This document shows positions 1 through 9,217 of a stretch of DNA of 21,756 nucleotides, piece after piece. This DNA is from Haplosporangium gracile (taxonomy: Eukaryota; Mortierellomycota; Mortierellomycetes; Mortierellales; Mortierellaceae), in the NCBI GenBank assembly GCA_015499985.1, contig JAAAUF010000600.1:1-21756 (forward strand), in the 5' to 3' direction. A program made the position numbers and the translations under genes. The notes under the pieces were generated by a model that was given only the letters and a program-made list of their open reading frames with translations, was not told the origin of the DNA and searched no databases. How positions within the stretch are numbered: the first letter of the stretch is position 1; every line of letters begins with the position of its first letter.

Positions 1-168
1 CGGCAATTGTTGCGCAGAGCCAGGTTTAGGACCGGACTGCGACTGGTGGATGGCTTTTGGAGAGTTTGGTATGTAGCCCCTTTCACTATTAAATGTCTCC
101 CTTGGGCTTTTTACTGGAGAAATAAAATTGCGCACAAAAAAAAAAAAGACTTGGATGAGATTGGCATG
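1..168 (+). other. Open frame from window edge, possible 3' end of a retroelement ORF
   Basis: Frame 1 is open from the first base to a TAG at 169-171. The first 25 or so residues are Arg/Leu-rich and include the stretch RFRTGLRLVDGFWRVW. The rest runs into the two poly(A)-ended tails described separately. The basic, aromatic end followed by AATAAA and poly(A) would fit the last codons and 3' UTR of a non-LTR retrotransposon or of an ordinary gene cut off by the window edge. No catalytic motif is visible in the part present, so identity is a guess. Confidence 0.2.
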
Positions 169-243
169 TAGATTCATTTCATTATCAAATGCTTTCCTTG
201 GGCTGTTTAAAAGAGAAATAAATTTGTATACAACAAAAAAAAA
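66..243 (+). repeat. Two diverged tandem copies of a poly(A)-ended tail
   Basis: Copy 1 (about 66-147) and copy 2 (about 161-243) align along their length. Shared blocks are TTGG(T/C)ATGTAG, TTTCA, AAATG, CTTGGGCT and GAGAAATAAA, and each copy ends in an A-run (A-rich at 135-147 and 235-243). Each has an AATAAA polyadenylation-type hexamer shortly before its A-run. By eye the copies are roughly 70 percent identical. Tandem A-ended tails are a common product of non-LTR retrotransposition; an ancient duplication of a gene 3' UTR is the alternative. Confidence 0.5.
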
Positions 244-1607
244 TCCCCCCGCGCGCGTTAAATAGTGCTTGGTTCTTCCTTGTATGCTTGGGATCGTAAA
301 AAGAAAAGAAGAGAGGAAGTCTTATTGTGGTGGAAAAGGCAAGGAGAGAGATAAAGGTAACTCATTAGGATTCCTGACGGACAAATAAAAAAAGTACTTA
401 ATACGTTTTTTTTTCTTTCTTTTCATCCGGCTCTATTTTATTCATGCACCCGCAAAGGAGTAATGTTGGCCATGGAATAACCACAAGCCATCGAAAACTA
501 ATGTTTTTTCCTCCCTCTCTCTTTTCTGCTCACTGATACTTGAGAATTGAAAATGGAAAGAAAGTCGTAGCTGGCCAAGCAATTCCGATCCATTGCCTAA
601 TTGGCCTATGTTTTTATTTTCTCCAACATTTTCTTTCTTGCAAGTGTTCAAGAAAAAAGAGCGAGTGAGAAAGGAACAGATCATGGATTGTGCAGCTAAT
701 TCTGGCGGTAAAACGACCTCTAATCTACTACATGAGCTTGTTGGATCCATGTTTGTTATTTCTCTAATCAAGTGCCTGAGTACGAGAGTGTGCGATGATC
801 CGAAAGTTGTTTATGCAGCCGTCTTACTCCCCCAATGTCGTTCCGCTGAACTTGTATTCCGCATCTCTCACACCTTTCTCCCTTTACTGGCGCCTGATGA
901 AATTGAGAAAGAGCAGCCATGAAACCAGTCTGGCTGTAAATTGAGGTGATCTCAAACCTGCCCCTATTATTCCCCCCTTTTTTGCTGTCTAGGGTTGAAT
1001 GAGATGGGGCAGGAATTTGCGAAACTGGAATTCGATGGTGATGATGGACGTGCTATCATTTTTCCTTTCTGGCACCTGAATGTAAGAGGAAGAACAGCAG
1101 TAAATATCTCCACAGAGATGAAGCAAATATCGAACCGTTGTCACTAAAGGCCCATGTTTTGGTTTCTTTTTCACTTCTTATGCTACTGGTACTTTAATGA
1201 GAAAAATGAGAAAGAAGAGTGTGTATGAGTTTGTCACTGGTAATGACGTCTTAAGACGTCACCCTCTCAAGCTCCCTGTTTAAATGCATTCTTTTATTGT
1301 TACAGCGACCGCTTAAAATCAGAAAAGAGAAAGCCAGAGAGAGTAGGTAAAAATCTGGCATTGACAATGATTCAATCTCAAGGCATTCTCTTTTTGCGCC
1401 TCCATATTTACTATTTTCTCTTCCTTGATGAAAAAGAGCAGGACGAATTTTTTTTTGCAAAAAACGCACGCATGCAAAAATTTTGGTGGCAATTTTTTTT
1501 TTACCAATGAGCAGTGAGGTGATCCTCTTGTTTTTGTAAGTGCTGATTATGGACGCAATGACGCAAGGAATTACGAAAAAAGGAAAGAGGGGAAAATAGG
1601 GGCGACA
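244..1607. other. Intergenic, no supported gene
   Basis: The stretch is AT-rich with many A and T runs. Short overlapping frames exist on both strands at about 442-922, but neither shows a domain or signal peptide, and they overlap each other antisense. The only distinct structure is the 18-bp perfect palindrome at 1244-1261, listed separately. The last 100 bases lie just beyond the stop codon of the minus-strand pseudogene and may be its old 3' flank. Confidence 0.6.
1244..1261. promoter_or_regulatory. Perfect 18-bp palindrome with two CRE-type half sites
   Basis: The bases TGACGTCTTAAGACGTCA read the same on both strands and contain TGACGTC and its reverse complement GACGTCA facing each other across TTAA. 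TGACGT(CA) is the recognition core of CREB/ATF-type bZIP factors, which fungi use in stress, cAMP and unfolded-protein responses. There is no supported gene start nearby: the closest coding remnant ends about 350 bp to the right on the minus strand. The regulatory role is therefore inferred from the motif alone. Confidence 0.4.
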
Positions 1608-2553
1608 TTACATACATGCAAGGTTGACTGTCTCCATTACCATATCCAATCTAAAGACACTCAAACCAATGCCTCGAACTCCACCAGCGATATCACGAAG
1701 TGCACCTTGGAGACTGGCAATAATGCCATCAACACCGGATTCGCCAGCCATCATAGACATGCCAGCGCTAAGAGTACCAAGATCGGCAGGGCCTGGACTG
1801 AATAGGTCTTTTCCACCAGAGTCAGTGAAAATGTCGAGACCGCAGGTAAAACTAGCAAGATCATCAGCAACACCGTCAAAACCAGAGACAGGATCGAGCA
1901 TGCTGGGAGCGCCCAGACCGCCAGCACCCAGAGCAGAATTTAGAGGAGAGGAAGAAGGAGTCAGTCCTCCGTCGACCAAACCTTGTCCATTAACAGGACC
2001 AAGCATGTCGGAGCCACCAAAAAGGTTAGAACCGCGGATATCACCGACAGGACTAAGCATGCCAGGACTGCCAAGACCACCACCATCGCCAAGGCCAATA
2101 CCTCAAAGACCGCCATCGAGACCGCCAGCACCACTGAGACTAATGAGGCTACCAAGGCCACCGGCATAGCCATAACCGTCATAGTTGCCGTAGTTGTTAT
2201 ATTGTGCCTTTCAGCCGCTAATTCAGTTGTGAGCGGGGTTTGCGTGAACAGCTGGCTAGTTGGGGTTTAGCGGCTGAAATAAAATATTGTATGTGAAATG
2301 TGCAATAGTTGTAATCGTAAGTATAGTCGTTAACATTTGGGGGAAAGACGTTGACGATGGGCTAAACATTGTTGATGGGGAAAAAGTCGGTCTCGGGCAC
2401 GATCGTAATAAGCGAAACAGGGATTTCGGTTGGCAAGCAGTTGGGTCCTGAGCAGAGTGCGCCAGCATCGGCACCATTGCCATAGCTGAGACCTTGGGGG
2501 GCAGCAGAGGCGACTGCGAGCAGGGCGAGTGAGACTGTGTTATTGTGAGGTCG
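1608..2553 (-). pseudogene. Broken gene for a secreted Gly/Tyr-rich protein
   Basis: Reading the minus strand from 2553, the frame gives a hydrophobic signal-peptide core and cleavage region (VSLALLAVASAAPQG), then a short Cys-containing segment (CSGPNC), an acidic/aromatic linker, and a Tyr/Asn then Gly/Leu-rich tail down to a TAA at 1610-1608. It is damaged in four ways. No ATG precedes the signal core (in-frame TAG at 2556-2554). An in-frame TAG lies at 2364-2362. An 85-bp insertion shifts the frame at about 2290-2199. A TGA lies at 2105-2103. Removing the insertion rejoins the two halves in frame. The tail, rich in GL, GG and SPG steps, suggests a structural or cell-wall protein. I do not recognise the family. 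A hidden intron could rescue one lesion, but I see no splice pair that removes all. Confidence 0.6.
2199..2290. mobile_element. Small inverted-repeat insertion (MITE-like candidate)
   Basis: A perfect 13-bp inverted repeat, TTTCAGCCGCTAA at 2209-2221 and its complement at 2267-2279, encloses 45 bp. Outside it, the 7-bp word ATATTGT occurs at 2199-2205 and again at 2284-2290, as a target-site duplication would. The host pseudogene reads CAA-TAT at both copies, and deleting one copy plus the interior joins its two frames exactly. No coding capacity exists in about 78 bp, so movement would need a transposase elsewhere. A weakness is that the inverted repeats stop 3-4 bp short of the direct repeats. 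Confidence 0.5.
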
Positions 2554-5500
2554 CTAGAGGAAGACTAGGCAGCTGAATAGCGGTGTTTGTATTCAGGAAT
2601 GGGTTTGATAGTGCGCCTGTAGTATCAGGACGCGTGTCTGCGAAAAAAATCGTAAGTAGGGTGGGGGTGGTTTGGTATCCGTTGATAGAGCGGACGATAA
2701 AATGGTCGGAAGAACGGGTGACAAAACAACGCCCGAGGACAATGGTTAGCGCCCAAAAAAGTGAATCGCCAAGGCTAACATCCAATCCAATCTATCGATT
2801 TTTACCGTGGCAATATGTGATAAATGAGACTGACCCCATGGTTTATCATGAATGGATAGATTGCTAGTAGCCCTAAAGAGGATGGGACGGGAATGGGAAA
2901 TGAGGGTACGGGAAGAAGAGAGCTAATAAGAGAAGAAGGGAGTAGTGCCTAGACAAAGACGATTAGTCAAATAAAAGAGAGAGGAAGATGTGTTCGTTTC
3001 ATGGCGGTATACATGGATGATGAGGTGAGCAGGAAGTCTATTCCCTGCCTGCACTATGCATCTACCCCATTCTATATGTTATGCAAAATGATCGAATGCT
3101 CTGTTTGTGACCGTCCATTGGATAGTCGACTATGGACTTGATTTTTGAGGAAAAGACCCATGATTTATTTTTATTTTTCTTTTGGAGGATCGGGGGGAGA
3201 AGGGAGGGGGGCATGGTCATGGGATTTAGTAGTAGGCGTTGCACAGGGCTGACGAATAAAATTTAGGCATTGGTGTGTGGTATGGACTAAGGCATGACAA
3301 AATGATTATTTATGACTCCTTCCCGCTACACCTATGCCATACCATGGGCATTCCATAGCCCGCTGCTAGATTGTTACAGTTTTTTTTTGAGCTCCTCCTT
3401 ACCACAGTGCTTCTCATCATAGATCACTCACTCTCTCGCTTACTCCAGCTCGTCATCCTACCAAATATCTCTCAATGTGTCTATTTTGTCATTTTAACAT
3501 GCACTCAACCATTTGCCCACCCAAATGTTGTTGTCGCTCCTCGTTGTTTACAAAAAACATCATGACTATTTTCTACTCATTTTGTTGTTTAAAAGAAAGG
3601 GCGAGTATTGAATGTTTGAACGAGTGTGTTTCATTGGTCCGCCTAGTCACTGCGGCCCGTGGCTTCCTTCCCACTCCTTAGACCTTCCTTACTTATGCAT
3701 TGAATACATGGAAAAAAAATGAAATGAACAAAAAAGGGGGGGAGGGGGGTTGCTATCTCAACCAGGCATAAGGTAAGACCACCGTGGAGCATTGTACAAA
3801 CACATACCACCACAATAACAAACGCACACAAACAAACATAAACACAAAAATGAGACGATGATTACAACAATAGCAAGCAAAAAATACGAAACTAAATTGC
3901 GCGGGAAAAAAATTTAGTAGAGGGTTAGGTGTCGCGGAACAAACCTTGCATGACGGATGGTGGATGAATGACCCTCTTCAAGCGGATTTGACTCGACTCG
4001 ATTGGACTCAGCACTGTACACTTGCACAATGCATCTCATATTATGTCTCATGGGTCCTCCCTTTCTCTATCTTTCTCTTGTTATTGTTATTGTTATCGTT
4101 GGTCCAGGAGGTCACTCACTCCTCTCGCTCAGTCATTTTCCCGTCCATCAATCCATCGTCCCTTTAAACTTTGTTTTCCCGCCATTTTTTTTCTCATTAG
4201 CTTACACTACTCCTCTCTTTGCTCTCATTCGTACGATGTTCTTTCGTACCATCATCAGTTTTCTCTCAAACATACCCCGCTTTCCCTTCCCTTCCCTTCT
4301 CCCTCCTCTTAGCTTCTCTTGCTTCCCTCTCAACTTTTTCCCGCCAATTTTATTTTTTGTATCTTGTGTTGTGTTTGTGTTGTCAGGGTGAGCGAGCTTG
4401 GGCGCATCGCACAAAACACAAGGAAACTGGGAGAGTCTGTTTTGCGTATCATGCACAAAAAGGCGATATGACTGAGGGAGGTGAGTGGAAATGGAGGGGC
4501 TTCATTGGTACCATACAGCAACTCAATGACCTGGGAGTATTGTCTTTTTCTTCTTTATATTGAATACTTTTCAATAGCAATACAAGTAATAATAAGTTAT
4601 TATCGATCGCAAGGAAGACGGGGAGTGGGAAGTTCTCCCGTGCAGAGGGCAAGTCAAGACAAAGGTGGCACTCGCTCAGGAACAATCACCAGTCGTATCA
4701 ATCTTGCCGCGCTTTTTGTCCCCTTCCTCCTCCCTTTTTCCGTTCCTCGCTCCTTCCCTCCCTTCACCCTTCATCTCCCTTCCATACGTATTGTTTTCAA
4801 AGAACCAATAAAACCCTTTGTGCACTCCTTGACCCTTCATTTTGATCACGCAAAGAGACCCATTTCCCTTCTTCACTTTTTTCCTTCCTTTACTTGTATT
4901 CATTTATTCTTCCCGCCACTGTTCATTTTTTGCGCGGGAGTAACTCTCTGCCTGCAGGCTCATCTATTATGCGTGTACAATGACCATTAGCAGGATCCTT
5001 TTCCTTCATTCATCTTACTGCAAGTAATAAACGATAGAAATTAGGGGAGGTGATGGAGGAGCGAGATGAAGGGTAGATAAACATGATCGTTAGCTGTGAA
5101 GGAGAAGAAGGAGGAGGAGGGAGAAAGCTATTGTTCACACCGAACACTGCTATCATCACCAATTCGTTTTGGGCGAAGTGATTATTAACTTTGTTTTAAT
5201 ACGAACAAGTTGTTGGGTGAAATCAAGGCAAAAATAAAACACACAACAACAAGCAACGACGCCCGCGATTGGGAGCTGTGGCAATTCAGACTGTCCCTTG
5301 TTAGGTCACCCGTTCGGGAAACGCGCCCTTGTATTTGTATTTTTTTTTTTTTTGCGCACTCACAACCGGTTTCAGGTAACTAACCAGCGGAAAAAAAAAA
5401 TCAGCATAAACTCAAAACGAAACAAGGCACCAATCGTAGGTAGCGTTGTTGGCGGTACTTGTCATAGCTGTTCGATGTCCCTTTTCGAGTTAGGAAGACA

Positions 5501-6347
5501 CGTCTGGAATCTAGAATGGGGTTCAAATGAGCCCTCCCTATCTCTCCCCTAACCTTTTTTTTTTTTTTCTTTTTTTTCCCGCCTTTTTCTCACTTTTCTT
5601 TTTATCTTTCCCTATGCTCTCTGCACGAACACAGAGGATAAAACTCCGCTCAAGGAGAACTCAACCAGAACCTTGTCGCACAAAAGAGGAAAAAAAATAA
5701 AAACAAGACAAGGCATCCATCCCTTCATTGATACCCTGACAAACTAAATACGCTCATGCTCCCTCAAAAGCATTTGGGATTGGGTGGGATGGATTTTTTT
5801 CGTGCCTTGTCTTGGCTCATTTACACAATGCACGAACACGAAGGTAAACCGATGGCAGGGAAGGAAAAAGGAGGGAAAAAGGAAGACGAGGGAAGAAAAA
5901 AAATAGAGCCCTAATGCGCATGGCGTACACAAACCATTTTCTTTTGTATCTCTTTCTTTGAGCACACAAACACTACGTAGACATAAATGGTGCCATTGCG
6001 CATTGATATCTACCTTCTTTTTCTTTTGTGCCTATTTTCGGAAGTTACTTGCTGCCTATCGAATAAAATGCTGGTTAGGGCGCGTGTGAGCGTGCTTTTT
6101 TTTGTTGAAGGGATGAAAATCTACTTGCTCGGTTGGTGCATTCAGGGTGAAAAAAGAGGCATGGCGGAAAAAAAAGGAGGGGGGGCGCAAGGGGTAGGGC
6201 ACTACTGGCAAGAGTAGGATAGGGAGGTTCTAGAAGTGGGCAAATAGGCCATGAGAACCCAGCGAGGTATTAGTGAAGAGTTAGTAGGCAGTACATATAT
6301 GGTGAGCATGGTAGGTGTCTAGATGAGACTGCAGATACAACGCTAAC

Positions 6348-6376
6348 AATGCAGCTGCATTCAAGCGCAATGCATT
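6348..6376. promoter_or_regulatory. Two adjacent palindromes, one with an E-box
   Basis: AATGCAGCTGCATT at 6348-6361 is a perfect 14-bp palindrome centred on CAGCTG, an E-box core recognised by bHLH factors. Seven bases later AATGCATT (6369-6376) is a second perfect palindrome sharing the outer AATGCA/TGCATT. The pair lies in the gene-free region and could be a dimer-binding site. No function is shown. Confidence 0.3.
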
Positions 6377-6419
6377 AGAGCTTCTCTCCCTTTCAACTTT
6401 TCAAGATGGTGCGACCTAA

Positions 6420-6476
6420 AGAGACAGAGACAGAGACAGAGAAGGAGAGAGAGAGAGAAAGAGAAAGAGAAAAAGG
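6420..6476 (+). repeat. GA-rich microsatellite
   Basis: GAGACA units grade into GAGA and then GAAA units on the plus strand. It is non-coding and sits in the gene-free region. Confidence 0.8.
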
Positions 6477-7346
6477 ACTGATTGTGCATATTCTTTTCCT
6501 CTCTTTCTTTCAATGACTCTTTTTGTCAAGGCAAGAGCTGAAAGTTTGCAGCAGCAGTCAGGAATGCCGAGAAGCAGACAACCCACATCTCTCTCTTTGA
6601 TTTTCGTTCATGCCTGAACCATAGCTCTCCTTGCCATGCACCTACATCTCTTCGCTAGAGCAACACCACAATGTGGCGGACGGTTGACGACGACGAGCAA
6701 CAACAAAAAAAAGGTGAGCAAGCAGGCGAACCACTCTTAAGAAACGTAGTCATTCTCTCTCTCAAAAAAAAAGAAAAGAAAAGATCTCAGCTCAGACTCA
6801 GGCACAAGCCAAGTACATGTATAGCGTCCTTTATGCTTTTAAAAAGATGACCGTAAAAGATTTTTTTTCTTATCATTAAGAAAAAAAAGTGGCCAGACAT
6901 GGTGGTGACATACTCTCTTCCCACCTTAAAATTTTTTTTCTTCAATTTTTTTCCGACAACTCTCTTTGAAAACGCGCTGTACTATGCAATGACAGAGGTA
7001 AAGCAAGAGGAGTTCCAATTTTTTTAGTGGGGTTTTTTTCTTTTTCTTTTTTTTTTTTCTCAATCAAGCGCCCATTGTTTTTCAGTTTACTTTACTCAAT
7101 CACATTCAACCAATGCCATCGCACCCAATGATGAGTACTCTTGCCTCGTGTTTCCCGCCTTTTTTTTCACCTTGTTGTGTTTGTTGTGTTTTTGGTCACA
7201 GTCGTGGCTTGAATGGTCGCACATGTGCGCTCAAAAAGAGAGCGAATAAAAAACCAACAACAACAAAACGAGTCAGTCACCAAACGAGAGTTGCGCCATG
7301 GTTCGAGAGGGGCCTTATTTTATTTGTTGTGTTTTTGCATAAGTAG

Positions 7347-7464
7347 TCTCTCTCTCTGTCTCTGTCTCTTCTTATTCATCTATTTCCCCTTCCCTTCTCC
7401 CCAACTCTACAAAGAGGTACAAGGAAGGAAGAAAGGAAGGAAGGAAGGAAGGAAGGAAGGAAGG
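7347..7464 (+). repeat. CT tract followed by a GGAA tetranucleotide microsatellite
   Basis: A CTCTCTCTGTCTCTGTCTCT tract spans about 7347-7372. It is followed after about 50 bp by consecutive GGAA repeats at about 7420-7464, interrupted once by GAAA. The purine tract is on the same strand as the upstream pyrimidine tract, so the pair could fold back in single-stranded form. Neither overlaps a supported gene. Confidence 0.8.
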
Positions 7465-8381
7465 CGAAAGATAGCTACATGGATGGTGCACGGTGTACCC
7501 TAAGCTCGTACCTCTCTCTCTCACTCACTCATATCACTAATGTTTTTTGCATTGTTCGAACTCCCTTCTTTTTTCCCCTTTGGCTCCCTCCTCTCTTGTC
7601 CCTGAAAACAAAGCCAACGCCCAATTTTCGTTTTTTAACTCATGGGTCCTGCATACAAACAACATTAGAGAATATCTGCGGGAAAGAGCAGCGAAGGTAC
7701 TTGAGCCGAGAAGTAAGGGGCGATTGAACGAAAGGGGTTGATTCCCAATTACTATCCTCACCCTCACTCCCACTCTCTATCTCTCGCTTGTTCGACACGG
7801 ACCAGGCAGGGCGCTTTTCATCGAGGAGGAAAAAAAAGGAGGGACTGCAGAATGATGAGCACTCGACTCTTTGAAAAAAAGAGCGCCGGTATCGCATCTA
7901 TGCTATGAAGGGCCAAAAAGGGGCTGATGAAGAAGAAAGAAGCATGCACATTTCCTGGAACAGGGACCATAGCCACTTCCTTCCCGTCTCCTTTGTCCCG
8001 CTTTTTCTTGTCACGCTTACTTTCGAGTCATAATTTATGTACATGCACAAGGAGGGGTCACGACCCCGTTGCATTGCATCCATGCATCTTTTTTTTCGAT
8101 TTTTGTTGCTTTTGCCCTTTTCTATGTTCTAGGCATAGCATTATGACGAAGGGAAGCGTACAAAGAGAAAGGAAAGAAAAGGAGGAGCAAGAAAGTGCGG
8201 GTCCCTGATGTTGACACCAATGAAATGAAAGTCGATTAACCTCGGATCTTAACGATGACAAAGCGCTGTGCCTGACTGACCGACCCGCGAAAAAGAGACG
8301 GTTGAAGGGGGATCCCGATCCTTCTTTTCCCCCTTTCACTCTCCCTAATACTTTGATCGCTAGTACGTCGGTGGTGAGAGG

Positions 8382-8576
8382 ATGCATCTTGTATACATTC
8401 ACGACTCTCTTCCTTCTTTCTTGTCTTTCTTTTCTTGGTTGTTCGCTTTCCCTTCACTCTTTGCCTGCCCCTTGCAATGATGAAGTCTGCAGGGCACCCC
8501 GACAACTTTCGAACCAGCCCGCCCTGACTAGACGTTTTTGTTCCTGAATGTGCGAAGGGATGTATGCATCTTGTAT
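8382..8576 (+). repeat. 13-bp word repeated 182 bp apart
   Basis: ATGCATCTTGTAT occurs exactly at 8382-8394 and 8564-8576. The core ATGCATCT also appears near 8084-8091. It lies upstream of the Zn2Cys6 gene's TATA box and may be a binding site or a remnant of local duplication; the bases around the two copies are not otherwise alike. Confidence 0.4.
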
Positions 8577-8600
8577 GTTGCTTTTGTTATTGTCCTCTTT

Positions 8601-8660
8601 GTTGTGCGTTTGTTTTTGCTTGTGCGTTTGTGCATTTGTGCTTTTGTGTGTGTGTATCTG
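8601..8660 (+). repeat. Degenerate GTGCNTTT tandem repeat grading into GT
   Basis: Units GTGCGTTT, GTGCATTT and GTGCTTTT follow one another at about 8622-8645 and run into a short GT repeat. A further GTGCGTTT lies at 8604-8611. Simple-sequence DNA, non-coding. Confidence 0.6.
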
Positions 8661-8966
8661 TTCGTTGTTTGTTGGGTATCGGGTGCTTGATTGAATACGG
8701 TTGGGTTGTATTCTCTAGTGCACAATTTTTTTTCTTGATCTGAGTACATTTACCACAAGGTCAGCTCGATTGACTACATTCTGTTATGATGCTATGGGTC
8801 CAGTAGTTTCCTCGGATATGTTTTTATTCTTACACAATGGTCATGTTGTAACCATCTTTGGTTTTCCCTATAAATTTTTTATGGCGGGAAGAATTATAGC
8901 TTGTGTTGTCTGTCCTTTTTTTAAAAAATTGTTATTCATTGGTGTGTTCGCTGCCTTGCTGACTCA

Positions 8967-9140
8967 ATTCAATCGAGCCTCTCTTTTTCTTATTACAGCG
9001 TACCACTTGATTGCGAAAAAAATATGTGTGTGTGCACGAGGCTAAAGGCAGGCTTGTTTGAGGGACGTTGCTAATGGGCAGACAGACAAGAGACAAAAGC
9101 ATGTTGGTTCCTTCCCCCTGAACAAACGATTCAATCGAGC
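8967..9140 (+). repeat. 12-bp word repeated upstream of the TATA box
   Basis: ATTCAATCGAGC occurs exactly at 8967-8978 and 9129-9140. The second copy is 60 bp upstream of the TATA box at 9201. The location suggests a promoter element of the Zn2Cys6 gene, which is inference from position and repetition only. Confidence 0.35.
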
Positions 9141-9200
9141 TATTCAGTTCAATACCCAAAGCTCATTGCCCACTCAAATCCCTTGGCATTGGCTCTTCTG

Positions 9201-9208
9201 TATAAAAG
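9201..9208 (+). promoter_or_regulatory. TATA box of the Zn2Cys6 gene
   Basis: TATAAAAG is a canonical TATA element. It lies directly before the change from mixed-composition DNA to the long pyrimidine-rich tract that runs to about 9950. That change and the lack of ATG after 9217 suggest that transcription starts a few tens of bases downstream, so the ATG at 9215 would stay outside the transcript. Confidence 0.5.
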
Positions 9209-9217
9209 AAGGCAATG

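Larger units (their letters stand above)
3901..7685. promoter_or_regulatory. Cluster of E2F-like TTTCCCGC sites
   Basis: Exact TTTCCCGC octamers occur at 4175-4182, 4337-4344, 5575-5582 and 7151-7158 on the plus strand, and at 3901-3908 and 7678-7685 on the minus strand. One-mismatch forms occur at 4909-4916 (plus), near 4934-4941 (minus) and at 8883-8890 (minus). TTTCCCGC matches the E2F/DP consensus TTTSSCGC, and early-diverging fungi are known to keep E2F-family factors. I saw no exact match in the other 18 kb of the window. Several copies sit in front of T-tracts. Binding is inferred from the motif only. Confidence 0.45.
2557..9200. other. Gene-free region of about 6.6 kb upstream of the Zn2Cys6 gene
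   Basis: I find no credible protein gene here. The open frames present are short, low in complexity (runs of Ser, Leu, Phe and Lys from CT- or A-rich DNA) and conflict with each other on opposite strands. The region contains pyrimidine-rich plus-strand tracts (about 4030-4350, 4720-4930, 5550-5620, 7500-7620), many A/T runs, microsatellites, two nested palindromes and a set of E2F-like sites. It is unusually long for a fungal intergenic region and could be an extended upstream regulatory region, hold non-coding RNAs, or be decayed repeat DNA. The sequence alone does not decide between these. Confidence 0.6.

Noticed and set aside
442..922. Overlapping 109-residue frames on both strands (442-771 minus, 593-922 plus)
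   Set aside because: They overlap antisense, show no domain, signal peptide or promoter, and contain low-complexity Phe/Lys stretches. The plus frame from the internal ATG at 683 looks slightly protein-like, but nothing else supports it.
1624..2169. 181-residue plus-strand frame rich in Pro, Arg and Ser
   Set aside because: It is the antisense of the Gly/Leu-rich pseudogene; Pro and Arg richness is what GGN codons give on the reverse strand.
2583..2867. 94-residue plus-strand frame just upstream of the pseudogene
   Set aside because: No recognisable domain, opposed by an equally long minus-strand frame, and it covers the place where the pseudogene's promoter should be.
4481..4990. 169-residue plus-strand frame
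   Set aside because: Much of it is Leu/Phe/Pro/Ser from CT-rich DNA, and it lies in a stretch with competing frames on both strands.
8770..9045. 91-residue hydrophobic plus-strand frame
   Set aside because: No homology recognised; it sits in the upstream region of the Zn2Cys6 gene and is rich in T-derived Phe/Leu codons.
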